The notes: generated by a model not told the origin, from the letters alone. Positions 1 through 6,710 are shown, counted from the first letter of the stretch. The stretch is DNA of 8,926 nucleotides from an uncultured Desulfobulbus sp. (GCA_946539945.1 CAMNHX010000040.1:1-8926); one strand, 5' to 3'. Made by a program: numbers and translations.

Positions 1-555
1 ATTTTTGGCGTTGTTTCTACGACATAGCGCTTATCCGCCGCTCCTCCTATATCTGTCCATATATTTGTAAAGGTATATGCCGCAAAGTCGTCAATTCTTC
101 GCATATATCGCAGGGCATTTTTTTGCGGCAAAAGCCTGTCGGCCATACCCAAACGCTTTATTCCTTCCTCATGTGTTTTCCAGCGTGTTTGCATGGTTGG
201 CGTGAATACACGCCCCTGGCAATGCACTTTGAACCACGATGCCGCGCCTTCTCCCTTTTCTCTACCCATGCTTGCCGATTGTAATTGGTCAGGAGTAAAT
301 AATATGGCCCCGTTGGGCAAATTACCTGACTTTTCCTCTGGAGTTGCCGCCCGCCTTGTCCCATCAGCAAGTAAGATTCCGTTGTAATGCGCGGCACCAT
401 CGCCGCCTGCGATTTTCCCTTTATACAACTGCCTGTATTTACATAGTTCCTTTTGTTTTGCGAACCATACTATGTAATCAGCGACGCCAGACAGATAATC
501 ATTTGTTGCCGATGTTGTTTTTGTAACTGATATTTGCGCTATAAAATTCTCATCC
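1..555 (-). other. Low-G+C segment of mod, probable recombined recognition and C-terminal region
   Basis: A hand count gives about 46% G+C for bases 1-540 and about 62% for 601-780, although the same reading frame runs through both. The switch falls at the conserved FGDEN block (residues 258-262), after motif IV. Codons such as ATA (540-542, 531-533, 471-473, 303-305, 60-62, 48-50) and TTA are frequent to the left and scarce to the right. In beta-class methyltransferases the target recognition domain lies between motif IV and motif I, so this is where specificity exchange would be expected. The recombination reading is an inference; the composition change is directly visible. Confidence 0.65.
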
Positions 556-1331
556 CCAAAAATTTCATCCATCAAACACCGCACCCGATGCACATTCTCG
601 TCCCCGATCTGCACGAACACGGAACCGGAATCCGTCAACAATTCCCGCGCCACGACAAGCCGGTCGCGCAGATAGGACAGATAGCTGTGGATGCCGTCCC
701 GCCAGGTATCGCGAAAGGCTTTCACCTGTTCCGGCTCCCGGGTGATGTGTTCCGCCTTGCCGTCCTTCACGTCGCGGCTGGTGGTTGACCACTGGAAATT
801 GCTGTTGAACCTGATGCCGTAAGGCGGGTCGATGTAGATGCACTGCACCTGTCCGCGCAGCCCCTCGCGCTCGGCAAGCCCGGCCATGACCTGAAGACTG
901 TCGCCCAGAATCATGCGGTTCGACCAGTTCAGGTCATGCCGGTAAAATTCGGTTCTGTCCGCACCTTCGGGCAGGCCGTTGAAGTCGGCGAAGAGAGGGA
1001 GCTGTTCGGGTACGCCCTGGCCGGCGCGTTTCGTGCTTTCGCGCTTCAGGTCCTCGATCAGGGCTTTGGGATGCACCTTCTCCTGAATGTAGAGGGGCGC
1101 CGCCCGGACCTCCAGCGCGTCGTCCGCTGGGCCGTCCGGGCCATACTTGCCGCGCCAGACCAGTTGCGGGTCCAGGTCGGCGTTGCGGCAGGCGTAGGAG
1201 ACGGCAACCGGCGCGATGTCTTTTTCCCGCGCCACGGCAGAAAGCTCTACAGTGGGAATGTTCGGGCGCTTGGCCTCGGTATGGGTGAGGGTTTCGATGT
1301 TCTTGGGGGCGGGTTTGGCTTTGGGGGGCAT
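1..1331 (-). CDS. mod: Type III Mod-like adenine-specific DNA methyltransferase, 3' end cut by window edge
   Basis: The product should transfer a methyl group from SAM to adenine in a specific site, protecting host DNA from the Res subunit encoded upstream. Only the first 443 codons are visible and the frame is open to the left edge. The catalytic motif IV DPPY is at residues 168-171 (complement of 819-830), followed by the family block FVQIGDENVHRVR near residue 239 and a conserved NIWTDIGG near residue 423. Motif IV preceding motif I is the beta-class order used by type III Mod proteins, so motif I (FxGxG) should lie just beyond the window. The start is ATG at 1331, because an in-frame TGA lies about 50 bases upstream with no other ATG between; I see no Shine-Dalgarno sequence. 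Codons switch from G+C-rich to A+T-rich near base 555, with several ATA, TTA and AGA codons, suggesting a mosaic gene. Confidence 0.93.
   Translation of the reverse strand, partial: MPPKAKPAPKNIETLTHTEAKRPNIPTVELSAVAREKDIAPVAVSYACRNADLDPQLVWRGKYGPDGPADDALEVRAAPLYIQEKVHPKALIEDLKRESTKRAGQGVPEQLPLFADFNGLPEGADRTEFYRHDLNWSNRMILGDSLQVMAGLAEREGLRGQVQCIYIDPPYGIRFNSNFQWSTTSRDVKDGKAEHITREPEQVKAFRDTWRDGIHSYLSYLRDRLVVARELLTDSGSVFVQIGDENVHRVRCLMDEIFGDENFIAQISVTKTTSATNDYLSGVADYIVWFAKQKELCKYRQLYKGKIAGGDGAAHYNGILLADGTRRAATPEEKSGNLPNGAILFTPDQLQSASMGREKGEGAASWFKVHCQGRVFTPTMQTRWKTHEEGIKRLGMADRLLPQKNALRYMRRIDDFAAYTFTNIWTDIGGAADKRYVVETTPK
118..124 (-). repeat. A7 homopolymer in mod
   Basis: Seven T on the plus strand give A7 in the coding strand, within codons for Gln-Lys-Asn near residue 403 of Mod. 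It lies in the A+T-rich part of the gene, so it may simply reflect composition. Confidence 0.5.
1323..1328 (-). repeat. C6 run directly after the mod start codon
   Basis: The codons following the mod ATG are CCC CCC, giving a six-base C run next to the start. Type III mod genes are often phase variable through repeats in their 5' part, but six bases is short for that. Confidence 0.4.
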
Positions 1332-1384
1332 AGGCGTATTTTGGCGATTGTTGGTGTTATGGCCGCGAAGCAGCCTATTTCAAG

Positions 1385-1403
1385 GCCCCCGCTTTGAGGG
1401 GGC
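1385..1403 (-). other. Stem-loop A in the mod leader
   Basis: GCCCCC and GGGGGC form a perfect 6-bp stem around a 7-base loop, ending 53 bases before the mod ATG. In the mod transcript it is followed by CUUGAAAU, not a U run, so it is not a standard intrinsic terminator. Its right arm on the plus strand overlaps the left arm of stem-loop B, so the two cannot form at once. It could also be a leftover of an IS200/IS605 end, since CCCCC-GCTTTGA-GGGGG followed by CTGTCAC resembles such ends. Confidence 0.5.
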
Positions 1404-1424
1404 TGTCACAGCGACAGCCGTGAC
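1401..1424 (-). other. Stem-loop B and alternative pairing C in the mod leader
   Basis: GGCTGTC (1401-1407) and GACAGCC (1413-1419) form a perfect 7-bp stem with a 5-base loop. An alternative pairing joins GTCAC (1405-1409) with GTGAC (1420-1424). In the mod transcript this element is made before stem-loop A and shares three bases with it, which is the geometry of a two-state leader. No ligand or leader peptide is apparent. Confidence 0.45.
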
Positions 1425-1539
1425 TGGGAGAGTGTTGAGCTTGCGGCGAGCGGGAAGACAGCTTTTTGGCGAAGTCCGGCGGGTTCCGAATCCTCATCAC
1501 TCTGTTCCGCAAAACCTACGCAAACCTGATCAAATCTCT

Positions 1540-1639
1540 TCAAATTTGTCCAGGCTTGCTGTTTGCTTCCTGCTTCAATGAGTCGCTTTTGGAGACCATT
1601 GGGGCGCAGTTCATATTTCCATGCTTGCAGTTGTTTCAT
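1540..1639 (-). pseudogene. tnpB: tnpB remnant: N-terminus joined out of frame to C-terminal tail
   Basis: ATG at 1639 opens a peptide beginning MKQLQAWKYELRPNG, which matches the usual N-terminus of TnpB proteins (basic, with a KYEL-x-P-x-G pattern). After about 19 codons the match stops. In the next frame, from about 1593 down to a TGA at 1542-1540, the codons read SLKQEANSKPGQI, which resembles the KQE-containing C-terminal tail typical of TnpB. About 350 central residues, including the whole RuvC nuclease, are therefore missing, and the two ends are in different frames. The reading frame continuing from the N-terminus to about 1406 encodes nothing recognisable. No TnpA transposase is present. 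The N-terminal match is fairly strong; the tail is short and less certain. Confidence 0.55.
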
Positions 1640-1737
1640 GGTGGAAAGGGGAGATCTGGTTTCTTTGTTTTGTGCAGAGGATTCCTCTCTCTGTAGGCGA
1701 AGACACGGGAAAAGGCAAGCTGGTTCGCGCTTTCCTT

Positions 1738-1757
1738 CCCCGCCCTGAAGCGCCGGG
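1738..1757 (-). repeat. Imperfect palindrome, possible IS200/IS605 end hairpin
   Basis: CCCCGCCC and GCGCCGGG face each other around a TGAA loop, with 6 of 8 positions paired. On the minus strand it is flanked by GTCAAGT before it and AAGG after it. Sequences of the type CCCCGCCC-TTCA-GGGCGGGG are common at ends of IS1341-type elements, and this looks like a mutated copy. It lies just after the stop of the unknown gene, but no T run follows, so it is a poor terminator. Confidence 0.45.
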
Positions 1758-1775
1758 ACTTGACGCGCAACCTGG

Positions 1776-2933
1776 TCAACGAAGGTCAGCGGGGGCGTCC
1801 GCAGGAGCTTCGACGATTGCGAGCGGCGCATCCGGCACGAGGCGAAAGTCGCGGCCCGTTCTGGTGATGGTTCCGGAAAGCTCCACCAGTTGCCTGGCCT
1901 CGTGCGCGGACAGGGCTTTTTTGTATTCCTCTTCGGGAAGCTCCACTTTGAGCAGGCGAGGGTGTCGCGTCATCAGATCCTTGACGGCAATTTCGCCGGA
2001 GGAGGCGGGGTCTTCCGAAGCCAGCCGGACGACGTAACCCCGCACCAGTTGGGCCTCTTCCTGCTCATGCCCCGAAGCCCTGATATATGCCGAGGCTTCG
2101 CGAATGAGGGGAATGTAACCGGAATCCACGCTGATGCGGGCCAGGGGGCGCGGTCGGCGGCGGTTGGCGGAATAGGTAATGCCGACTTCAATGTATTGGG
2201 GTTGCAGGCTGTCATACATGCCGGTGACGGCATCGCAGAGATTGCTTGTCAGTCCCTGCGGCGCGGCTTCGAGAAAATGCGCGGCATCGCGGTCAATTTC
2301 GCTGCGTTGGGCCGCCAGGTTCAAGGCTTCCAGGCCGCTTTGCAAGGTGGGCACAACCCTGCGCTCATAGGGTTCTTCCTCCGGCAGTTCGTCCAGCCTC
2401 CCTTGGATGTACAGTTCCGGAGCCACGGGCGCAAGCAATTGCAAAACAAAGCTGCCCTGCTCCGTCTTGCCGAAACGAACGCCTTCCATGAAGCGGTCGG
2501 CATCCTGGGGGCGGCGGCCAGGGTAGCTGCTCTTGTGGGTGGCGGCGGAGCAGGCGGCGGCGGCCAGCATATCCCGCGCTTTGGCCACAAACTCCACGCC
2601 GCGCATGAGGTTGAGCATCCCCTGCCGGGCGTCCTCCGAGACGTTGCGGATGCGGATGATGTCAAAGCCGCTACGAAGGATGTCTTCAACGATCAGCAGC
2701 TGCGAACGGTCTTCCGTTTTTTCCAGTTGCGCCAACAGTTCCGCCACGCGCATGGCGTAATCGGCGAAACGGGTTGACAGAGGCACAAGCAGTTCCGTTC
2801 TGCCGTATTGCCAGAAGGTGGCCTTGTCCGGCCATTCATCCGCCTTTTCCGCCCCCTTGCAGCGCAAATAGGCGAGAATTTGAGCGGGCGTAATGGTTTG
2901 CAGGGTTTCCCGGTCTGTAATATGCGCCCTCAT
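1776..2933 (-). CDS. Protein of unknown function, 385 residues, defence-cluster accessory
   Basis: I do not recognise a named domain. The protein appears soluble, with no signal peptide or membrane span. It opens with a Thr/Gln-rich segment (ETLQTITPAQILAYLR, residues 9-24) that could be a small helical domain. The central part contains an Ala-rich helix around residues 115-130 and an acidic patch DELPEEEPYE near residue 182, and the end is Ala/Pro-rich and acidic. Alternating short strands and helices are likely throughout, without Walker motifs or a clear nuclease signature. Its ATG overlaps the stop of the DUF4365 gene in ATGA, with GGAG (2944-2941) seven bases before the start, so it is translationally coupled. 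Its fixed place between the DUF4365 gene and mod suggests a partner of the restriction complex, for example an assembly or regulatory subunit; this is inference only. Confidence 0.88.
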   Translation of the reverse strand: MRAHITDRETLQTITPAQILAYLRCKGAEKADEWPDKATFWQYGRTELLVPLSTRFADYAMRVAELLAQLEKTEDRSQLLIVEDILRSGFDIIRIRNVSEDARQGMLNLMRGVEFVAKARDMLAAAACSAATHKSSYPGRRPQDADRFMEGVRFGKTEQGSFVLQLLAPVAPELYIQGRLDELPEEEPYERRVVPTLQSGLEALNLAAQRSEIDRDAAHFLEAAPQGLTSNLCDAVTGMYDSLQPQYIEVGITYSANRRRPRPLARISVDSGYIPLIREASAYIRASGHEQEEAQLVRGYVVRLASEDPASSGEIAVKDLMTRHPRLLKVELPEEEYKKALSAHEARQLVELSGTITRTGRDFRLVPDAPLAIVEAPADAPADLR

Positions 2934-3415
2934 GGTCGTTCTCCGGCGGCAATACGCCGCATGGTGGTTTTCAAAAACTCCACGGAAAAGATGTTGGCGT
3001 GCGGGATATGGACCCTGACGCTTGTCGTGTTGTCCCTGTCGGGCATTCCCTCAAGCGAATGCCAATACCCGCAATGGCGCAGGCAAAGCTTTTGTTCTGT
3101 CTGCTGCGTCCACGCGCTGATGTCTTCAGGAACGCGGACAACAACCAGCAGCCGGGGTACAATGGATTCAACGCGAAGATCGTTATAATTTTTTACTGAC
3201 AGGTCAAAGGGAAAGGTGTCCTTGCCATTAGCCGTGTCCGCGCTCGTGCATTTGAGTTGTATTTCCAGTCGCGCCCGCGCATTTTCATCCATGCCGAGGC
3301 CAAGATCGATGCTGTCGTCATCAACCTTGTAGCTATAGGGATTGCAACCGGCCTGCGCCGAAATTGCCTGCACATAGGCCCGGCTGAATTCTTCCATTCG
3401 CATTGTCATGTGCAT
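2930..3415 (-). CDS. DUF4365 protein, probable PD-(D/E)xK nuclease fold, 161 residues
   Basis: The protein matches the DUF4365 pattern across its length: EEFSRAYVQAISAQAG near the N-terminus, DDDSIDLGL around residues 32-40, EIQLKCTS at 51-58, KNYNDLR at 75-81, PRLLVVVRVPED at 87-98, W102, and a C-terminal SLEGMPDRDNTTSV block. DUF4365 is considered related to PD-(D/E)xK nucleases; D37, E51, Q53 and K55 fit that active site, with E8 or E9 as a possible extra ligand. It may cut or bind DNA in the defence response. I chose ATG at 3415 rather than an upstream ATG at 3511 because AAGGAG (3428-3423) is correctly spaced and homologues begin here; the longer version would run through the end of the res gene. 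It lies 11 bases after res and overlaps the next gene by 4 bases. Confidence 0.9.
   Translation of the reverse strand: MHMTMRMEEFSRAYVQAISAQAGCNPYSYKVDDDSIDLGLGMDENARARLEIQLKCTSADTANGKDTFPFDLSVKNYNDLRVESIVPRLLVVVRVPEDISAWTQQTEQKLCLRHCGYWHSLEGMPDRDNTTSVRVHIPHANIFSVEFLKTTMRRIAAGERP
2941..2944 (-). promoter_or_regulatory. Ribosome binding site of the 385-residue gene
   Basis: GGAG on the minus strand lies seven bases before the ATG at 2933, inside the 3' end of the DUF4365 gene, supporting this start and coupled translation. Confidence 0.6.
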
Positions 3416-3422
3416 GAGATTG

Positions 3423-3428
3423 CTCCTT
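3423..3428 (-). promoter_or_regulatory. Ribosome binding site of the DUF4365 gene
   Basis: AAGGAG overlaps the last bases of the res TAA stop and ends seven bases before the ATG at 3415. It decides the start against the in-frame ATG at 3511. Confidence 0.7.
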
Positions 3429-6400
3429 ATTTCATTGCCCCGAAGGCCCCGCCGATCATCCCCTCCAGCGCCTGTTTCAGTTTCGCCTCTAGGTCGGTCT
3501 CCATGGTCCACACGCCGGTGAGTTCGGCAAAGGCCCAGCGGCCAAAGCTCTTCAGGTTGTTCACCCCGGGAATCCAGTATGTTTCCATGGTCTCCTTCTT
3601 CATCTTGGCGTCCTCGCCGCGATAGCCCTTGATCTCCACCACGAGGCGCAAGGGGTCTTGCGGGCCGCGTCCGTCATCAACCAAAAGCAGGAAATCCGGT
3701 ACATAATCGTGTTCCTTGCCTTGGTATATGTAGGGGACTGCAAAGCCCAGATTCTGGTTCTTCACGTAGGAGAGCACCCGGGGATGGGCTTCGACAACAC
3801 GGCAGAACTCGCCTTCCCAGCCACTGTCCAGCACGCACCAGTTGAGGTGACATTTGCGGGCATCGGTCTGCCAGAGCTGGGGCTTGGAGGTAAGGAAATG
3901 CACATGCCGGGTGGACCCCTCCGGGGTATAGGGATCGAGAATGGCAAGAACAGGCGGCTCTTCGGTCTCTTCGTCTGCCTGCCGGAGTGCGGCGCGGTTC
4001 ACGGCGGCATGGATTTTCTCGCAGGCCATATCTGCCAGACGCAGGTTCAGCAGCATGGCCGGATAGGTTCCGCCCTCGCAGACCAGCCACTGGTCCAGCC
4101 ACTCGCGCACGAAGTTTTTCAGCTTGCCGAAGAGGTACAGCTTGGGATTGCCCTCCCTGTCCAGATGCTTGCTGTGCAGGTAGTGGTTGGTCAGGTGGGC
4201 GATGAGCGCGGAAGGCCGCATCTCCTTGCTGTCCATCACCTTCACAGTGACGGTCTCGCCGATGATGCCCGCCATCAGGGCTTCAGTGGGGCCGACCAGG
4301 GCCGGGTTCAGCACGAGGCGGGAATCCTCGGTGAAGTCAGGTTGAGGTGGCCGCTCCTTGGGCCATTCCACCCGGTAGCCGGCAATCCGGGGAAAACGAA
4401 TCTCCAGATGGTCGCGCTCCGGGCGCACGGCCCGCACATGCACGGTCCGGCGCGGTTTGACCGGCGTGACCTTGACCGCCTGGGCGGTGAAGTCAAAGGG
4501 AATGCCCATTACGTCGGCGTATTCCGTGTCAAACAAGCCTTCCTTGTTCAGCTCGTAGTTTTGGCGGCGCAGTGCCCGGCCAATGACCTGCTCGCACAAA
4601 AGCTGGGTACCAAAAGCCCGCACGCCCAGCACGTGGGTGACGGTGTTGGCGTCCCAGCCCTCGGTGAGCATGGATACGGACACCACGCAGCGGATGGACT
4701 CGCCCAGGGTGTTCGGCTTGCCCACTGTGTTCATCACCTCGCGCAGGAGAGCGCTGTCGTCCGGGGCCTTGCCCTTGCGCAGTTCGTCGGCCAGGGGGCC
4801 ACCGCGCTTCAGGGCTTCGGTCCGAAAGCGTTCGATGGCCTCGGCATGGGTCTTGCGGAAGTCGTCTGGCAGCTTTTCGCCGGATTCGAGTTGTTCGCTG
4901 TCAATGAGCAAGGTGCGGGCGCGGGCCAGGGCATTGCCGTTCTCGTCAAAGTTGCGGAACAGCTCGAAGCGGCCCTGATGGAAAGACCCGTCCGCCCCCA
5001 CATAGCCGGATACGAAATCATAAAGCAGCTTGGAGGTGGAGGTGTTGTTGCACACGATGATGAAGCAGGGCGAAACGTCCATGTTTTCTTTTTGCCACTC
5101 CGCGAACTCGGTTTCATAGTGACCGTAGAGGGCCTTGAGGGCATTTTGCAGCAGGGTGGGCAGGCGCTGCGGATCAAGGTCCCGGCTCTTGCCGCGTCCG
5201 GCCTTGGGCATATCTGACCGGATGTTTTTCCAGAGGTCGAGGAATTTGGGCATCTCGTCGCCGGGAATGTTGTCAGCCACCGGCACGCGGGGCAGCTTGA
5301 CTACCCCGCACTCAATGGCATCCATGAGGGAAAAGTCGCTCATGGTCCACGGAAACAGCGTGCCTTCGGCGTAGCCGGAACCGCGCAGGAAGAAGGGGGT
5401 AGCCGAAAGGTCATAGACGCGGCCCAGCCCCAGTTTTTTTTGTGCGCTTTTCAGCCCGTTGATCCACAGGCGGGCCGCCTCGTTGTTGGCCCTGGCCTCG
5501 CCCGTGGCCTCGGACTTGTTCTCGCCCTCCTGAAGGACAAGGTCTTCCTTGGCGCTTTCCGGTCGCTCCTGATAGCAGTGGTGGGCCTCGTCGTTGAACA
5601 CGACGATGTTTTTCAGGTTCATCAGCCCGGCCATGACCCTTTGCAGCATCTGGCCTTCCGGCTCCAGGCTGTCCGGAGCCTTGCCGCAAGGGCCTTGCAG
5701 GAAGGAGCGGTTGCCTTTGGAAAGCTCAAGTATCTCGCGCCGCCGGAAGGCATGGTAGTTGGTGATGACGATGCGGGCTTGCTGCATGTTGGGCAGCATG
5801 TCCTGCGGAACCAGTTCTCGCTCACGGTAGTAGTTGTCCGCGTCGTTGGGCAGGAGCACGCGGAGCCGATCCCGGATGGTGATGCCCGGCGTGACCACCA
5901 GAAAGCCTTTGGAGAAACGGTTGCTGCCCGGATGCCGGACCGCGTTGAGGGTCTGCCAGGCGATGAGCATGGCCATGACCGTGGTCTTGCCCGCGCCTGT
6001 GGCGAGTTTGAGGGCCAAGCGCGGCAGGCCGGGATTGGCGTCCTTGTTCGCGTTTTCCAGATGGTTGAGGAATTTTTCGCCTCTTTTGCCTGCCTTGGGC
6101 GCAACCTCGTGCAGCCAGATGGCTGTTTCCACAGCCTCCAACTGGCAGAAAAAGGGACGGTACAAAGAAAACTGGTGCTGCCGCCAGTACTTGAGCAGGC
6201 GGGCGGTCTCCGGCGTCACCCTCCAGTCGCGGGAATCAGGCAGGGTGCGCCAGCGGGCTACGGTCTCGCGCAGTTCGTTGATCAGGGCAGTGAGTTCGTA
6301 TTGCCGCTCGCCCTGGGACAGTGCCTCGGCGGTGGCGTTTTCCGGCAGTTTGAGCTGCCTTGCTGTCCGCATTTTCGATTTGGGAATCGGCGAAATGAAA

Positions 6401-6525
6401 CTGGCCGGACGGCGGAAGTCCTTGATGCGCTGGGTCGGTCGGCCCTCGCTGTCCAGCTCCCAGTGCCGGGCCGGACATTCGTAGGGCGAGTTCAGAATCG
6501 GGTGTTCGTAGAAGCGATTACTCAT
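3427..6525 (-). CDS. res: Type III restriction enzyme Res subunit: DEAH helicase with C-terminal PD-(D/E)xK nuclease
   Basis: The 1032-residue product should use ATP to move along DNA after site recognition with Mod and cut unmethylated DNA. Helicase motifs are in order: Walker A ATGAGKT (175-181), DEAHH (312-316), SAT (374-376), MLTEGWD (619-625) and QVIGRALRR (646-654). The nuclease is at the C-terminus, with PD at 943-944 and VEIKG at 963-967 (E964, K966). The length is close to known type III Res proteins. From memory, the N-terminus (SNRFYEHPILNSPYE) and overall pattern fit the group NCBI names BPTD_3080 family restriction endonuclease. I chose ATG at 6525 because this conserved N-terminus starts there; an upstream ATG at 6579 adds 18 unconserved residues. 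The binding site before 6525 is weak (GGAAAACGA). It lies 185 bases after the helicase gene and 11 before the DUF4365 gene. Confidence 0.95.
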   Translation of the reverse strand: MSNRFYEHPILNSPYECPARHWELDSEGRPTQRIKDFRRPASFISPIPKSKMRTARQLKLPENATAEALSQGERQYELTALINELRETVARWRTLPDSRDWRVTPETARLLKYWRQHQFSLYRPFFCQLEAVETAIWLHEVAPKAGKRGEKFLNHLENANKDANPGLPRLALKLATGAGKTTVMAMLIAWQTLNAVRHPGSNRFSKGFLVVTPGITIRDRLRVLLPNDADNYYRERELVPQDMLPNMQQARIVITNYHAFRRREILELSKGNRSFLQGPCGKAPDSLEPEGQMLQRVMAGLMNLKNIVVFNDEAHHCYQERPESAKEDLVLQEGENKSEATGEARANNEAARLWINGLKSAQKKLGLGRVYDLSATPFFLRGSGYAEGTLFPWTMSDFSLMDAIECGVVKLPRVPVADNIPGDEMPKFLDLWKNIRSDMPKAGRGKSRDLDPQRLPTLLQNALKALYGHYETEFAEWQKENMDVSPCFIIVCNNTSTSKLLYDFVSGYVGADGSFHQGRFELFRNFDENGNALARARTLLIDSEQLESGEKLPDDFRKTHAEAIERFRTEALKRGGPLADELRKGKAPDDSALLREVMNTVGKPNTLGESIRCVVSVSMLTEGWDANTVTHVLGVRAFGTQLLCEQVIGRALRRQNYELNKEGLFDTEYADVMGIPFDFTAQAVKVTPVKPRRTVHVRAVRPERDHLEIRFPRIAGYRVEWPKERPPQPDFTEDSRLVLNPALVGPTEALMAGIIGETVTVKVMDSKEMRPSALIAHLTNHYLHSKHLDREGNPKLYLFGKLKNFVREWLDQWLVCEGGTYPAMLLNLRLADMACEKIHAAVNRAALRQADEETEEPPVLAILDPYTPEGSTRHVHFLTSKPQLWQTDARKCHLNWCVLDSGWEGEFCRVVEAHPRVLSYVKNQNLGFAVPYIYQGKEHDYVPDFLLLVDDGRGPQDPLRLVVEIKGYRGEDAKMKKETMETYWIPGVNNLKSFGRWAFAELTGVWTMETDLEAKLKQALEGMIGGAFGAMK
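5434..5441 (-). repeat. A8 homopolymer inside res
   Basis: The coding strand reads CAA AAA AAA CTG for Gln-Lys-Lys-Leu near residues 362-365, giving eight consecutive A in an otherwise G+C-rich gene. It lies between the DEAH motif and the SAT motif. Insertion of one A gives Thr-Gly-Ala-Gly-Pro-Arg-Leu and then a TGA stop, so slippage here would truncate the protein inside its helicase core. Confidence 0.6.
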
Positions 6526-6710
6526 TGTTCGTTTTCCAAGCAGGGGGAGAGTGGGGAAAGAGGCAAGCCATCGTACCATACAATTCGGGATGATCCAGAG
6601 TGGGAAAGGCTTTGCAAGGTTCCCTGGTATCCGCTCGAATCCGCTCTCTGTCGCCCATGCGCTTGTTTTTTGGAGTACAGCACGCTGAATCTTCCGGGTT
6701 TGGGACGCGC
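6526..6710. other. 185-base gap between the helicase gene and res
   Basis: This is the only sizeable gap between the helicase and the other upstream genes. It carries an 8-base direct repeat (6629-6646) but no convincing terminator and no promoter with well-spaced -35 and -10 boxes. A TATGGTACGAT stretch near 6575 (minus strand) is -10-like but lacks a partner. An internal promoter for res is possible. Confidence 0.4.
6629..6646. repeat. Direct repeat ATCCGCTC with 10-base period
   Basis: ATCCGCTC occurs at 6629-6636 and 6639-6646, separated by GA. A 10-base period places both copies on the same DNA face, as in some regulator sites, and it lies about 105 bases before the res start. Eight bases can repeat by chance, so this is only suggestive. 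Confidence 0.3.

Larger units (their letters stand above)
1484..1764 (-). mobile_element. Degenerate IS200/IS605 (IS1341-type, tnpB-only) remnant, approximate limits
   Basis: The interval contains an imperfect palindrome (1738-1757), then about 100 bases, then a fused beginning and end of a tnpB gene, then GGATTCGGAACCCGCCGG (near 1500-1483), which resembles the sequence preceding the right-end hairpin of such elements. This order is that of a left end, tnpB and right end after deletion of most of tnpB. The element begins about 12 bases after the stop codon of the upstream gene. Its limits are uncertain because these elements make no target duplication and the palindromes are degraded. Confidence 0.45.
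1332..1775. other. 444-base intergenic interval between the unknown gene and mod
   Basis: This interval separates mod from the four tightly linked genes upstream. It holds a tnpB remnant (1540-1639), an imperfect hairpin (1738-1757) and two or three overlapping stem-loops (1385-1424). A minus-strand open frame at 1406-1831 crosses it but is explained by read-through of the remnant into flanking DNA and by overlap with the end of the unknown gene. I found no clear promoter and no canonical terminator with a T run on either strand. Confidence 0.7.

Noticed and set aside
565..843. Minus-strand frame of 92 codons
   Set aside because: It is a shifted frame within mod; the true frame carries DPPY and the other methyltransferase blocks.
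1385..1403. Intrinsic terminator before mod
   Set aside because: The stem is strong but neither strand has a T run after it.
1406..1831. Minus-strand frame of 141 codons across the intergenic interval
   Set aside because: It begins inside the end of the 385-residue gene. Only its MKQLQAWKYELRPNG part has meaning, as the tnpB start; the rest is random.
1890..2777. Plus-strand open frame of 295 codons
   Set aside because: It is antisense to the 385-residue gene, which has an overlapping start and a ribosome binding site, while this frame has neither.
3658..5217. Plus-strand open frame of 519 codons
   Set aside because: It lies opposite res, has no recognisable domain, and long antisense frames are usual in G+C-rich genes. 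The minus strand carries all helicase motifs.
6526..6579. Longer res start at 6579
   Set aside because: It would add 18 residues unlike the family, and the conserved N-terminus begins at 6525.
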